Shown: positions 35,421 through 45,658, counted from the stretch's first letter. The stretch is DNA of 64,000 nucleotides from Gluconobacter sp. Dm-62 (GCF_018256155.1 NZ_JAERLY010000008.1:57820-121819); one strand, 5' to 3'. Program-made: numbers and translations. The notes: generated by a model not told the origin, from the letters alone.

Positions 35421-36005
35421 TTACTCACTCCGTGCCATCACGGGATGAATGACCATTTCCGACCATGGCAGGCCGTGTTCCGGGACGATCTGAATGCCGA
35501 CAAGTGCGGGAAGGGCGCTCTGCGTCCATGAGGTTTTCCAGCCCTCGTTCCAGTACCGGACATGAAGTGCCCGAATGGACGCCGCCAGGACTTCCTCGTG
35601 AACAGGGTCCTGAACCGTGCAGTCACTCACCCTGTATCTGCGCCAGCGCAGCAGAAGGCGCTGTGTCCTGTCGAGCCCCAGCCCGATCTCGATCTCATGC
35701 ACCTGTCCATCAGGCATCCTCAGGGTACTGACGAATAACGTCCGGTCCTCGCGTCCGACGAACATGTGTCGTTCCGCATCAAGGGAAAGTGCCCCGTCAG
35801 ATGCTTCAGCCGCACCAACGAGACGCCGGAGGGCCTGCTCCGTCTCGGACTGTACCGCCTCCTGATCAAGCATCATGTCCTGTCGGGCCCAGCCTCGCAT
35901 TCCAAACGTCACGCTGCCGCTCAACATGAGGAAAAGGAGGCCCAGCAGGACGACCACCACAAGCATTTCCAGCAGGGTAAAGCCCTGTTCACACCGCTCA
36001 ATCAT
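35421..36005 (-). CDS. gspJ: T2SS minor pseudopilin GspJ
   Basis: The 194-residue protein begins [20 protein letters not shown], a type IV prepilin cleavage site (G/F) followed by a hydrophobic helix and the conserved Glu at position +5. The C-terminal beta domain and its length fit GspJ. The open frame reaches 36167, but the prepilin leader fixes the start at ATG 36005. With GspI, GspK and GspH it forms the tip of the pseudopilus. It lies 14 bases after gspI. Confidence 0.85.
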   Translation of the reverse strand: MIERCEQGFTLLEMLVVVVLLGLLFLMLSGSVTFGMRGWARQDMMLDQEAVQSETEQALRRLVGAAEASDGALSLDAERHMFVGREDRTLFVSTLRMPDGQVHEIEIGLGLDRTQRLLLRWRRYRVSDCTVQDPVHEEVLAASIRALHVRYWNEGWKTSWTQSALPALVGIQIVPEHGLPWSEMVIHPVMARSE

Positions 36006-36019
36006 GTTTTCCGTACGCC

Positions 36020-36397
36020 TCAAGACGGCGCAGCCGGAGCAAATCGGCGGCCAGTCAACCGGACATGACCTCCCAGCCCCCAGAACACATCTGAAGAAAT
36101 CGAGAAAAATCCTGTCAGCCGCCCGTTGACCGGAATTAACGCGATCTGGTGTGTCTCGATCTGCCATCGCAGGCCATCGCGCATCTCGCCTTCATGTGTT
36201 CCCTGCATCGGGTGTGAAACGGCCATTGCAGTATCAAGCTGTGAATGGGCCACTTCAAGCGCTTCCTGCCGGTGGGAAAGCCGGGCTGAACCGTCCAGCG
36301 CGCTGCCAAGACTGAGCATGAGCACCGCCAGAGCCGCCGAGGCAATTGCGATGGCAATGATCGTTTCGAGGAGGGTAAAGCCTCTCTCACGCACCAT
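36020..36397 (-). CDS. gspI: T2SS minor pseudopilin GspI
   Basis: The 125-residue protein starts [20 protein letters not shown], a standard prepilin leader cut before Phe, and continues with a short helix and beta region typical of GspI. It overlaps gspH by 11 bases. It would form the pseudopilus tip complex with GspJ and GspK. Confidence 0.88.
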   Translation of the reverse strand: MVRERGFTLLETIIAIAIASAALAVLMLSLGSALDGSARLSHRQEALEVAHSQLDTAMAVSHPMQGTHEGEMRDGLRWQIETHQIALIPVNGRLTGFFSISSDVFWGLGGHVRLTGRRFAPAAPS

Positions 36398-36806
36398 CCG
36401 CGAGAATCCTTCCGGTCAGCGGGCTGACTGCGAAAACAGCCGTGAGTGCATCGCAGCTTACGCGCCAGGGTCCTCCCGCTCCGGTGCCATCTGGCGCAAA
36501 ATGCATCGGGATCGACGCACTGACTGTTACGCCCCGCCCGATCGGGACCGTTCGCAGCATGCCGGGACCAGCGCTTTCAATGATTGCCTGACGGGCGGCG
36601 TCCACCTGCACAACGATGTGTTCGCCGCGTGTCTGTGCATCCAGCCGTGCCGTCCGCAGTTCCGAGAGAACAGCATTACGGCTGCTGAGAAAAGTCGCGC
36701 GTGAACTGCGAAGAGGGCCATGCTGCAGGATCAGGCCCAGCAGAAGCCCTGCGACGACTAGCACGACGATCATCTCGATGAGAGTGAATCCGGCTTCATT
36801 TCGCAA
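36387..36806 (-). CDS. gspH: T2SS minor pseudopilin GspH
   Basis: The 139-residue protein starts MRNEAGFTLIEMIVVLVVAG, a prepilin leader, and shows the GspH pattern LRSSRATFLSSRNAVLSELR followed by a beta domain (ARLDAQTRGEHIVVQVD). Its TTG start overlaps the 3' end of gspF by 11 bases, indicating translational coupling. It links the major pseudopilus to the GspI-J-K tip. Confidence 0.85.
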   Translation of the reverse strand: MRNEAGFTLIEMIVVLVVAGLLLGLILQHGPLRSSRATFLSSRNAVLSELRTARLDAQTRGEHIVVQVDAARQAIIESAGPGMLRTVPIGRGVTVSASIPMHFAPDGTGAGGPWRVSCDALTAVFAVSPLTGRILADGA

Positions 36807-38031
36807 GGTCGTTCAATCCCAGCATTGCAAGCAGCAGCGCAGAGACGATCCCGGCCACGATCGCACCCATGACGATCGTGATCGCAGGGACCAGCAACGC
36901 GACCAGTCGCTGCAACCCGACCTGCGCCGCGGTTTCGTGCAGGCCTGCCGCCCGCAGGCAGAGCGGGCCAAGCTGCGCCGTTTCCTCGCCCAGACGCATC
37001 AGATGGATCGTCCGCGCCGGGAACACGTGTTCTGCATCCAGAGGGCGTGACAGTCCGCCACCTTCGCGGACACCACGCTCAGCCATCCTGATGGCATGTC
37101 GCCCGGCAAGATTGCCAACCACGGCTTCACAGATCCGCAATGCACCCAGCAGCGGTACTCCGTTTTCGAGCAGCGTGCCCAGCGTGCGTGTCAGTTGCGC
37201 TGCCATGACATCGCGTGCCAGCCCCCCAAGAACGGGTACGCGCAGAATGACACGATCCACCGCCAGCCGGATGACGGGGCGCGCCAGCAGGAGACGGCCC
37301 GCGAGAGTGGCCAGAAGTCCTGTCACAAACAGGGCCCAGCCCCATTGGGCCAGAAAATCACCGGCCGCGATGACGACCCGTGTCGCAAGCGGAAGCTGGG
37401 CACCCGCATCCTGAAAGAGGGGGACGAACTGGGGCAGGATTTCCGTCAGCAACATGATGACAGCGCCGACGGACGCCACCACCAGAATCGCCGGATAGAT
37501 CAGGGCAGAGTGTATGGATGACGCAAGCTCGCGCTCGCGCTCCATGAGCGCGGCCAGACGATCGAGCGCCATGCCAAGCGCACCGCCTGCTTCTCCGGCC
37601 CGAACGAGACCGACATAGAGCGGCGGAAACGTCTCGGGCCGTGTTGCCAGCGCGGCAGCAAATGCCCCGCCACCGCGCATCGCATCGCGAAGCTGTTCGA
37701 TCATCGCGCGCTGGCGGCTGTTGCGCAGGGTCTCGACCAGAAAACGCATGGCCCGGTCCAGCTCGAGACCCGCCCCGAGCATGAGCGAGAGTTCGCGCGT
37801 GATGTCAGTAACTTCAGAGCGCGTCAGCCCTGAGCGTCGCCACGAGATAGCAGGAAGCCGAAGCCAGGGACGATAACCGGAACCACGTTCAAGGCGGATT
37901 GGAACCAGTCCCGCACGGCGTAACGACAGGATAACCTGCTCTTCACTGGCACCATCGGCGCGGCCGTGCTGGACCACTCCCTCCGGGGAAAGCGCCGTGT
38001 AACGCCACGCATTTCCCTGTTGTGCACTCAT
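36796..38031 (-). CDS. gspF: T2SS inner membrane platform protein GspF
   Basis: The 411-residue protein has two repeats of the T2SSF domain (about residues 70-195 and 270-395) with three membrane segments: AILVVASVGAVIMLLTEILP, WALFVTGLLATLAGRLLLA and IVMGAIVAGIVSALLLAML. RAGEAGGALGMALDRLA and RLGEETAQL are the conserved motifs of the two repeats. It overlaps gspE by ATGA. It anchors the ATPase GspE and helps drive pseudopilus assembly. Confidence 0.95.
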   Translation of the reverse strand: MSAQQGNAWRYTALSPEGVVQHGRADGASEEQVILSLRRAGLVPIRLERGSGYRPWLRLPAISWRRSGLTRSEVTDITRELSLMLGAGLELDRAMRFLVETLRNSRQRAMIEQLRDAMRGGGAFAAALATRPETFPPLYVGLVRAGEAGGALGMALDRLAALMERERELASSIHSALIYPAILVVASVGAVIMLLTEILPQFVPLFQDAGAQLPLATRVVIAAGDFLAQWGWALFVTGLLATLAGRLLLARPVIRLAVDRVILRVPVLGGLARDVMAAQLTRTLGTLLENGVPLLGALRICEAVVGNLAGRHAIRMAERGVREGGGLSRPLDAEHVFPARTIHLMRLGEETAQLGPLCLRAAGLHETAAQVGLQRLVALLVPAITIVMGAIVAGIVSALLLAMLGLNDLAK

Positions 38032-39755
38032 CCTTCATCTGCGGGGCGAACGATCCGCACCACTTCTTCGATCGTCGTTTCTCCGGCGATGGCAGCGGCG
38101 ATGCCGTTATGAAACAGTGTCCGCATGCCTTCGGCAACCGCCTGACGCTCAATCGCGCTGTCATCTGCTCGGTCAAGAATGAGGCGCGTGATGGCGGGGG
38201 AAGGCGCAAGATATTCCGCGATTGCCAGTCGGCCGCGATAGCCCGTATGCCGACATTCCGGACAACCGACGGCATGCCACAGGCGGGATGCATCGCCATC
38301 GCTTATCCCGAGCCGTGCCCCCAGTGCGGGATCAAGGGCCAGCGGTGTGCGGCAGGAATGACAGAGCCGGCGCACGAGCCGCTGGGCCAGGACGCCGCGT
38401 AAAACAGCCGTCTGCAGATAGTCTTCCAGCCCCATGTCCCGAAGTCGGGTCACAGCCGCCGCGGCAGAATTCGTATGAAGCGTCGAGAGCACCAGATGCC
38501 CGGTCAGGGCAGCCTGCGCTGCAATCTGTGCCGTTTCCAGATCGCGGATTTCACCGACCATGATGACGTCGGGATCCTGACGCAGGATCGCACGCAGAAG
38601 CGTTGCAAAGGTAAGGCCGATCTGCGGGCGGATCTGGATCTGGTTGATCCCTGCAAGCTGATATTCGATCGGATCTTCGATCGTGATGACCTTGCGCTGG
38701 TCCACCTTGATGCCGGCAAGGCCTGTGTAGAGCGTTGTCGTTTTGCCGCTTCCTGTCGGTCCAGTGACGAGTACAATCCCGTTTGGCTCCTCAAGCGCAG
38801 CGCGAAACCGTGTGGCGACCTCCCCGTCGAGCCCGAGCCGACTGTAGTCGAACGAGGATGTTCCCCGATCCAGCACACGCATCACCACGGATTCCCCATG
38901 AAGTGACGGAATGCTGGAAACACGGAAATCGACAGAATGCCCGCGCACCGCGAGCTTGATACGCCCATCCTGAGGCAGGCGTCTTTCCGCAATGTCGAGC
39001 CGTGCCATGATCTTCACGCGGGAAATAACCGCAGAGGTAAGCCGCGCCGGCTGACTGTCCACTTCATGCAGGACGCCATCATAGCGGTAGCGCACCCGTA
39101 GTCTGTCCTCGTAAGGCTCCAGATGGATATCAGAAGCATGGGTTTCCACGGCGCGGAAAATGATCTGGTTAACGAGACGGATTACGGGCGCTTCGCTGGC
39201 GAGATCCTTCAGGCGATCCGCATCTTCTTCAAGGGGCTCATCTGCAGAAGCTGCGTCTGCCTCATCTTCAGGCGTTGACGACCCCTCAGGATAAAGGCGT
39301 GTGAGAGCCGCTTCGAGATCGACAGGAAGCACGGCAAGAGGACGGACCTTCAACCCGACTGCGAGCGAAACAGCCGAAACAATGAAATCATCAAGGGGGT
39401 TCGCCATCGCAAGTGGAAGCGTGTCCCCTTCGGGCGGCAAGGGGAGCGCGCGTGTCTGTCGCAGAAAGGCGGCTCCAAGGCGTTCGGGCAGAACGGCGTC
39501 TTCCAGCGCGGCAAGACGCGGCGCACAGACAGCGTCATAACCCGTGAGCGAAGCATAGGCAGCGGTCAGCGCGCCTTCGCTCACCAGTCCGAGCTGAAGC
39601 AGAACGATCGGAAGAGACTGCGCGTTCTCCTGTGCCACACGCCGCGCCCGGTCGATCGTGACACTGTCACACACTCCGCGTGTGATCAGGGTTTCCGCCA
39701 GAAGCGTATCGGCGGCTTCGGCATCCGCAGGCTCAGGGAAGACGGCAAAGTTCAT
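38028..39755 (-). CDS. gspE: T2SS assembly ATPase GspE
   Basis: The 575-residue ATPase has an N-terminal MshEN-type domain, Walker A GPTGSGKTTTLY near residue 335, the Asp box ITIEDPIEYQ, Walker B region DPDVIMVGEIRDLETA and a four-Cys zinc knuckle (CHSC, CPEC). It drives pseudopilus extension at the inner membrane. The gene heads the minus-strand gsp operon (E-F-H-I-J-C/N-like). It shares an 80-bp divergent promoter region with gspO. Confidence 0.96.
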   Translation of the reverse strand: MNFAVFPEPADAEAADTLLAETLITRGVCDSVTIDRARRVAQENAQSLPIVLLQLGLVSEGALTAAYASLTGYDAVCAPRLAALEDAVLPERLGAAFLRQTRALPLPPEGDTLPLAMANPLDDFIVSAVSLAVGLKVRPLAVLPVDLEAALTRLYPEGSSTPEDEADAASADEPLEEDADRLKDLASEAPVIRLVNQIIFRAVETHASDIHLEPYEDRLRVRYRYDGVLHEVDSQPARLTSAVISRVKIMARLDIAERRLPQDGRIKLAVRGHSVDFRVSSIPSLHGESVVMRVLDRGTSSFDYSRLGLDGEVATRFRAALEEPNGIVLVTGPTGSGKTTTLYTGLAGIKVDQRKVITIEDPIEYQLAGINQIQIRPQIGLTFATLLRAILRQDPDVIMVGEIRDLETAQIAAQAALTGHLVLSTLHTNSAAAAVTRLRDMGLEDYLQTAVLRGVLAQRLVRRLCHSCRTPLALDPALGARLGISDGDASRLWHAVGCPECRHTGYRGRLAIAEYLAPSPAITRLILDRADDSAIERQAVAEGMRTLFHNGIAAAIAGETTIEEVVRIVRPADEG

Positions 39756-39835
39756 GATTCAGTCACTTGCCACCCCAGGGCGGGTCCGTCAGAACGCCAC
39801 TCACGTACAGGATTGTCCGGGAGTGTCCGAGCGAG

Positions 39836-40585
39836 ATGGAATGGGTTGTCGTACTGTTCGCTCCGGTCATTGGCAGCTTTCTTGGCGTCCTGATTCGTCG
39901 CCTTCCACGGAAGGCTCCAATCGTTGTCGCCAGGTCGTGCTGTGAAACCTGTGGTAAGGCCCTTGAACCGCGCGACCTTGTTCCGCTGCTGAGCTTTGTT
40001 CTCCAGCGCGGACGATGCCGGTTCTGCGGCTCCCACATTGATCCTTTCCATCCCGCCATCGAACTCGCGGCCATGGCGGTTGCGGTCTCTGCCCTCGCTG
40101 TCAGGGGGACGGGCGATCCGGCAGTGTGGTGGGATGTTGCGCTCGGATGGACACTGCTGACATTGGCCTGGATCGACGCAGAAAGCCTGCGTCTGCCAGA
40201 TGTCCTGACATTGCCTCTCCTGCTCGCCGGGCTGTGCGAAGGGGGTTTGTCCCCCGACGGGCTGACACTGCTCAACCGCACTGCGGCAGCGCTTGCCGGA
40301 TGGGGCGGTCTGGCTGGTATTGCGTTTCTGTACCGCCGTATCAGACACAGGGCGGGACTGGGCGGTGGGGATGCGAAACTTCTGGCCGCCGGGGGAGCGT
40401 GGGTGGGCCTTGAAGCCATTCCAAACGTACTGCTGGGAGCAGCCTGCTGCGGGCTTGTTCTGGCCGTCATCCTTGCGCGTGGAAAAAAACGCAATCTTGC
40501 CATGACGACCATGATTCCCTTCGGTCCATGCCTTGCGCTGGCCATCTGGGCAGTCCGCCTCGGCCAGATCGCGATCGGGAATTAG
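39836..40585 (+). CDS. gspO: Prepilin peptidase GspO/PilD (A24 aspartic protease)
   Basis: The 249-residue membrane protease has the cytoplasmic zinc tetra-Cys motif (CETCGKAL and CRFCGSH), and both catalytic Asp motifs: WIDAESLRLPD and GLGGGDAKLLAA. It cleaves and methylates the pseudopilins GspG to GspK. ATG 39836 gives the usual short N-terminus; the frame remains open to 39767 but the extension has no motif. It begins the plus-strand operon, with gspL following after 130 bases. Confidence 0.92.
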   Translation: MEWVVVLFAPVIGSFLGVLIRRLPRKAPIVVARSCCETCGKALEPRDLVPLLSFVLQRGRCRFCGSHIDPFHPAIELAAMAVAVSALAVRGTGDPAVWWDVALGWTLLTLAWIDAESLRLPDVLTLPLLLAGLCEGGLSPDGLTLLNRTAAALAGWGGLAGIAFLYRRIRHRAGLGGGDAKLLAAGGAWVGLEAIPNVLLGAACCGLVLAVILARGKKRNLAMTTMIPFGPCLALAIWAVRLGQIAIGN

Positions 40586-40717
40586 GAATGAAAAATCCAT
40601 CTTGTTTCGCAGGATAAACGCTCTCGTGCCCGCGCCAAGCCCGCCCGCGACACTCTCATAAAACCTTCACAAAAACCCGTTCGTCAGCGTCGTGTCCGCA
40701 ATGATAAGGTTTCGTTC

Positions 40718-41782
40718 ATGCTTTCCGTCAGCCACTTCGGGCACTGGTGGGCCGCCCGCATGGCAGAGATCGTGCGATCGCTCGCCGTCCGGTCTGTTCC
40801 CGAGTCATTGCGCACCCAGATCCATGCCATGCTTGCGCGGCGGCACCGTCCTGTATTGGTCCTGAACCCTGAAAACGGAACACTAACCCTTCTGCCCAGA
40901 TCCGCGGATGACCAGCCGGAAATAGTCACGTTCGATCTCGATGGCCTCAGGACGTTACGCACCAGACTGGCATCCGGATTCAGACGACAGCGACCGATTG
41001 CCGCGCGGATCCTGATTCCGGGTCTGATGATCCTGCGGCGGGTCGTGCGCGTTCCACTCGCAGCCCGCGCCCAGGCGACGTCCTTCATCGGTTTTCAGAT
41101 CGACCGCATCACTCCTTTTCCACGTGACGAACTGCTGTGGAGCGTTACTCCAACGGCTGGCACATCTCCGAAGGACGGAAGTCTCGACCTGACGCTGACG
41201 CCACGTGCTCCGGTTGATCCATGGCTGGAGGCCCTGCGCGCGGGCGGGATCAGACCCGTCAGTCTGACGGCTGCGGAAGGACCACACGCCGCAGTCATCG
41301 CGCTCGAACCTGTTGCCCGTTTTGCCTCGCGAACGCGCATGATGGTTGTGGCGTCAATCGTCATGACCATCGTGGCGTTGCCATTCCTGCAACAGCTCTA
41401 TGTGGCGCACCGTCTGGACACCAAAATCAATACGCTTTCCGGCGACCGTCTCCTCGCCGAGAAATTACGCAAGCGACTGGACGCCCTTACCAGTGGCGCT
41501 GCGATTATTGACCGGGAAGCCCGTCAGCATGGGACGGTACTGGCCGTTCTGAGTGATCTGACGGACGCATTGCCTGACGATACGTATCTGGATGCCCTGA
41601 CATGGAAAGCCGGCCAGCTTTCCATCGACGGTCAGTCGGGAGAAGCGTCGCACCTCATCACCCTTCTTGGCAGGACCCACACGATTCATACGCCGGGCTT
41701 CACCGGGCCGGTGCTGCACCTTCCCAACCAGCGTGCTGACAGCTTTTCCATTCATGCGACAACCGAAGACGGGGTGCCATGA
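40718..41782 (+). CDS. gspL: T2SS inner membrane protein GspL-like
   Basis: The 354-residue protein has a cytoplasmic actin-like N-terminal domain (PVLVLNPENGTLTLLP, VPLAARAQATSFIGFQIDRITPF, which resembles the PilN/GspL LPLxAExxLxxVLxFExDRxTPF block, partly quoted), one membrane helix (MMVVASIVMTIVALPFL) near residue 210 and a periplasmic PilN-like domain. It links GspE to GspM and GspF. An AAGG site precedes the ATG and it overlaps gspM by ATGA. Confidence 0.85.
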   Translation: MLSVSHFGHWWAARMAEIVRSLAVRSVPESLRTQIHAMLARRHRPVLVLNPENGTLTLLPRSADDQPEIVTFDLDGLRTLRTRLASGFRRQRPIAARILIPGLMILRRVVRVPLAARAQATSFIGFQIDRITPFPRDELLWSVTPTAGTSPKDGSLDLTLTPRAPVDPWLEALRAGGIRPVSLTAAEGPHAAVIALEPVARFASRTRMMVVASIVMTIVALPFLQQLYVAHRLDTKINTLSGDRLLAEKLRKRLDALTSGAAIIDREARQHGTVLAVLSDLTDALPDDTYLDALTWKAGQLSIDGQSGEASHLITLLGRTHTIHTPGFTGPVLHLPNQRADSFSIHATTEDGVP

Positions 41783-42405
41783 GCGCTGCCGGTGTTCCTG
41801 CGTCCCGGAGCAGCCTTGGCGAACGTATGCTGGCTCTGGGGGTTTCAGCGACAGGACTGCTCGTTGTTGTTCTCGTCCTGTCACCTCTTGTCAGTGCCTA
41901 CCGGAATGAAGGCCGATCCATTGAAGACCAGCGGATGGTCCTTGAGCACACCCGGGCACTGATAGCGCAGCTGCCCGCACTCAAGGCGCGGTACAAAAAA
42001 GCCCGCGTAGCAGATACCGGAAGCAGTTTCCTGCTTCCCGGCAGCAGCGATGCCGAATCTGGCGCCCTGCTGGTGCAGACGGTTCAGGCCATCGCCGCGC
42101 GTCATGCCATTGAATTTTCCAGTCAGGAAACGCTCCCCGTTCATCGCGTCGGACAGTTCAACGCAATCGGCGTGCGGATCGCTTTCGCAGCGCCCTGGGT
42201 CTCGTTTGTGGCCCTGATGAATGACGTGGGCCATGCCACTCCCCGCCTTCTTGCGGACGACCTGTCTGTGCAGCGGGCACATGCTGCGGCGGACGGCGCA
42301 GCGCAAGGCACGGATGCTGTCGAAATCAGTCTCGTTGTGACTGGCTTTCGCCCCGATATGACGAAAGCCGGAGAAAGCCCGGCAAAGGATGATACTTCAT
42401 TATGA
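41779..42405 (+). CDS. gspM: T2SS inner membrane protein GspM-like
   Basis: The 208-residue protein has one membrane helix (LALGVSATGLLVVVLVLSPLV) and a small periplasmic alpha/beta domain with an upstream coiled coil (QRMVLEHTRALIAQLPALKARY, partly quoted). Its place between gspL and gspD and the ATGA overlaps at both ends support GspM, although the family is weakly conserved at sequence level. Confidence 0.8.
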   Translation: MSAAGVPASRSSLGERMLALGVSATGLLVVVLVLSPLVSAYRNEGRSIEDQRMVLEHTRALIAQLPALKARYKKARVADTGSSFLLPGSSDAESGALLVQTVQAIAARHAIEFSSQETLPVHRVGQFNAIGVRIAFAAPWVSFVALMNDVGHATPRLLADDLSVQRAHAAADGAAQGTDAVEISLVVTGFRPDMTKAGESPAKDDTSL

Positions 42406-44732
42406 CATTCCAGACGTCGGGTTTCAGACGATCCGCCAGCGCGCCGCACAGCCGCGTTGCGATCATGGGGCTCTTTGCTGCTCTTGAAGCCGTGTCGGGG
42501 TGCAGTTCCCGGCCAACGCAGCTTTCTCCCCTGCCGCCGGCCAATGTGCATGCACAGGCCACACCGCGCATCAATGCGGCACTCGGCTCGCCGGTATCGG
42601 ATACGGGCTTTACCCGGCTGGGCTCGGGGACTGTCCGTGTCACCCCGAGTGGTGAACGCGGCGCGGGAGACATTTCCCTGGCATTTTCGGGGACGGACAT
42701 TCACGCTGTTACTGAAGAGATCCTGGGCTCGCTTCTGCATGTAAACTACACCATTGATGCCGGAGTTCAGGGAACAGCCACCCTGCATACGGCGCAGCCT
42801 CTTCGGCGGGACCAGCTTATTCCCACGCTGAAGGTCCTCCTGTCCGGTGCCGGTGCTGCGCTGGTGATCGAAGATGGTCTTTACCGGGTCGTTTCTCTGG
42901 GGCACGGCGGTCCGGCAGGCGCATCTGCCGCGCAGGGCGAAGTTGTTATTCCCATGCGCTATGCCAATGCCGACAGCGTCGCGCGACTGGTTCAGCGCGT
43001 TGTCACGAATGATGCGCGTGTCGTCGCTGACCCCGCCAGCAATACGATTGTCATTTCCGGTGATGTAGAAAAACGCGCCACGCTGGCCGAACTGGTGCGC
43101 AGCTTCGACACTGATGCTTTCGCCGGGCAGTCCTATGCTCTTCTTCCCGCCGGGAACGGTACGGCCGCGGAACTGGCGGGGGCGCTACAATCCGCTCTTG
43201 GTCTCAAGGAAGGCGAAAGCACGCACACCACGGCGAACACGCCGGTTCAGATTTTCCCGATGCCGAGCATTGATTCCATTCTCGTGGTTGCCCGTCAGCC
43301 GCGTCAGATTCAGGATGTCCGAAGGGCATTTTCGGTCATCGAAGCGGCGCGTCGCCAGAAAACCCGGAGCTGGAATGTTGTCTATCTCCAGAACGGGCGT
43401 GCCAATGACGTAGCCTATGTTCTGCAGCAGGCCTTCACGCCCAATCACGTCACGGCCACGCCGACGCCGATTTCACAGATTCCTGCTGGAATGACGTCGT
43501 CCAACAATAACAGCGGTAGCAGCAGTTCCGGCAGCTTCGGGAATATGTCTGGCGCGTCCGGTATCGGATCCAGCAGTTCCGGGGGCAGTTCCTCATTTTT
43601 CGGAAATTCGAGTGGTGGAACCAGTGGCGGAGGCAGCAGCTCTCTGTTCCAGAATGGTGCGCAGTCGCAGGGGAGCGGTCAGAGCGACGGGATCAGTAAT
43701 AATCCGCTTCTGGCGGGACTTGGAAACATGGGCCAGAGCGGTCACACCGAGCCGCTGATCCGGATCATTCCGGACATGCAGAACAATTCCATTCTCGTCT
43801 ATGGAACGCAGGCCGAAGCGGAGACCGTGTCGGCCATGCTGCGCAAAATCGATATCACGCCGGTGCAGGTGCGTGTTGATGTCACGGTCGCGGAAGTGCA
43901 GCTGAATGATGCGCTGCAATATGGAACGCAGTTCTTTTTCAAGTCAGGCGGCGTCAACGGCATACTCAGTGGCGCACAGCAGACGGTCAGCGGGACACTT
44001 GCGTCGTCCCAGCTTTCCAGCAGCTTTCCCGGTTTTGTCATCGGTGGCAGTTCCCAGGGCGGCGCGCCGTTTGTCATTGATGCGCTGCAGAATGTCACGA
44101 CGGTCCGCGTTCTTTCGACGCCACAGCTCATGGTTATTGATAACCAGCCGGCGTCGCTGATGGTGGGTAATCTCGTGCCCTATCTGACCGGAACAACCAC
44201 CAGCGCAGTCACTTCAGACTCCACCATAACGAACAGCGTCAGCTATCAGCCGACAGGTGTCATTCTTCAGGTGACACCGCATGTAAGCAATACGGGGCTC
44301 GTGACGCTGGATGTTTCACAGCAGGTCAGTTCAGTCTCGGCATCCGGTTCCACTGCGATCAGTAGTCCGACTTTCTCGGAGCGGCAGGTGACATCGCGTG
44401 TCGCCATCGAAGATGGACAGACCGTGGGACTTGCCGGTCTCATCAGTGAGAATGCATCCCGCAACAGCGCGGGTATTCCGTGGCTGAAAGATATTCCGGT
44501 ACTGGGCTTTCTGGGGAGCACACAGAACAATACACGCGTGCGCACGGAACTGCTCGTGATGATCACGCCGCATGTCATCCATAATCAGGATGAGGCGCGC
44601 GCAATGACGGAGGATCTTCGTCACAATCTCCAGCAGGCCGCCGTGGTTGCTCCGGAACTTTATGCGACACAGCCCACAGGATCTGCCGATCCGCAACGCC
44701 GTGTTCTGCATGCGGTCGGGCTGAACGATTGA
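42402..44732 (+). CDS. gspD: T2SS secretin GspD
   Basis: The 776-residue secretin has an N-terminal lipid-attachment-like site (AVSGCSS), N0 and N1-N3 domains (FSGTDIHAVTEEILGSLLHV, RLVQRVVTNDARVVADPASN) and a C-terminal secretin barrel with GNLVPYLTGTTTS and ELLVMITPHVI. A Ser/Gly/Asn-rich insertion of about 80 residues (360-440) lies in the N3 domain. It forms the outer membrane exit channel. It overlaps gspM (ATGA) and gspK (TTGA). Confidence 0.96.
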   Translation: MTFQTSGFRRSASAPHSRVAIMGLFAALEAVSGCSSRPTQLSPLPPANVHAQATPRINAALGSPVSDTGFTRLGSGTVRVTPSGERGAGDISLAFSGTDIHAVTEEILGSLLHVNYTIDAGVQGTATLHTAQPLRRDQLIPTLKVLLSGAGAALVIEDGLYRVVSLGHGGPAGASAAQGEVVIPMRYANADSVARLVQRVVTNDARVVADPASNTIVISGDVEKRATLAELVRSFDTDAFAGQSYALLPAGNGTAAELAGALQSALGLKEGESTHTTANTPVQIFPMPSIDSILVVARQPRQIQDVRRAFSVIEAARRQKTRSWNVVYLQNGRANDVAYVLQQAFTPNHVTATPTPISQIPAGMTSSNNNSGSSSSGSFGNMSGASGIGSSSSGGSSSFFGNSSGGTSGGGSSSLFQNGAQSQGSGQSDGISNNPLLAGLGNMGQSGHTEPLIRIIPDMQNNSILVYGTQAEAETVSAMLRKIDITPVQVRVDVTVAEVQLNDALQYGTQFFFKSGGVNGILSGAQQTVSGTLASSQLSSSFPGFVIGGSSQGGAPFVIDALQNVTTVRVLSTPQLMVIDNQPASLMVGNLVPYLTGTTTSAVTSDSTITNSVSYQPTGVILQVTPHVSNTGLVTLDVSQQVSSVSASGSTAISSPTFSERQVTSRVAIEDGQTVGLAGLISENASRNSAGIPWLKDIPVLGFLGSTQNNTRVRTELLVMITPHVIHNQDEARAMTEDLRHNLQQAAVVAPELYATQPTGSADPQRRVLHAVGLND

Positions 44733-45589
44733 CGGTTCGTCCCCGTGACGGAGGGTTCGCCCTGCTCATCGTCCTGTGGACGGTCGGACTGCTTTCACTG
44801 ATCGTGACGGCGACGATTGCGGCCAGCCATTCGGCAACAGAACGTGCGCAGTCGGATACCGCCCTGGTCCAGGCACAGGTTCTGGCTGATGCCGCAATTG
44901 AGACGGCCCTGATGCACCTTCTGAGCAGTGGCCCCATGCACTGGGCTCCGGACGGCCAGACACATGTTCTCAGCATGGCGGATGTTGATGTTCCGGACTT
45001 CGTGCTTACAGCCCGTATTGTTGCTGAAACGGACCTTCTCAACCCCAATGTCGCACCCGCCCCATTGATGCGAGCGGTGCTGGAAACACTCCATGTGGGT
45101 GGCGAGGACGCAGATCGTATCGCCAAATTAATGGTTCTGTGGCGCAAACCGGTGTCATCTTTTCAGAAAGGTGGAAGAGACGGAATGCTGTTACCCGCAG
45201 GCGCTCCCCCTGGCTGTCATCCCCTTGGACGGTCATTCCGGACGATTGATGATCTTGCCACCGTTCCCGGGCTGATACCGCCACTGATCGAGGCACTTGC
45301 TCCACATCTTTCATTTACCCAGACGGTTCCGCCTACTCCTTTGACGCGAGACCCTCTCCTGAGAATGGCCTTCCAGAAAATTTCAGGATCGAAATCGCAA
45401 CAAAACTTACGCGCTCCTACGGGGCCAGGGCATGGGCACGATGATCCGGCTGTTATTGTCGAGACACATGTCACAAAATCAGGACAGGTGAGTGTTACAA
45501 GGCGCGCCGTGGCTACCCGTAATATCGGAATGATGCCCCCGTTCATCATTCGCTCAATCGAAACGGTCGAGCAAACAAATCCCCGATAA
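44729..45589 (+). CDS. gspK: T2SS minor pseudopilin GspK
   Basis: The 286-residue protein starts MTVRPRDGGFALLIVLWTVG, a prepilin leader cut before Phe in which Glu at +5 is absent, as is usual for GspK. The longer length and the SFRTIDDLATVPGLIPPLIE helix region match GspK, which caps the pseudopilus. The start is TTG 44729 inside the gspD stop codon. It ends the operon. Confidence 0.85.
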   Translation: MTVRPRDGGFALLIVLWTVGLLSLIVTATIAASHSATERAQSDTALVQAQVLADAAIETALMHLLSSGPMHWAPDGQTHVLSMADVDVPDFVLTARIVAETDLLNPNVAPAPLMRAVLETLHVGGEDADRIAKLMVLWRKPVSSFQKGGRDGMLLPAGAPPGCHPLGRSFRTIDDLATVPGLIPPLIEALAPHLSFTQTVPPTPLTRDPLLRMAFQKISGSKSQQNLRAPTGPGHGHDDPAVIVETHVTKSGQVSVTRRAVATRNIGMMPPFIIRSIETVEQTNPR

Positions 45590-45658
45590 TCTGCGAAATA
45601 GAAGGTTGTTTCTGTTCGGGTACCTTTCTTTACAGTTTAAAGAAATGAATTCCCAATG

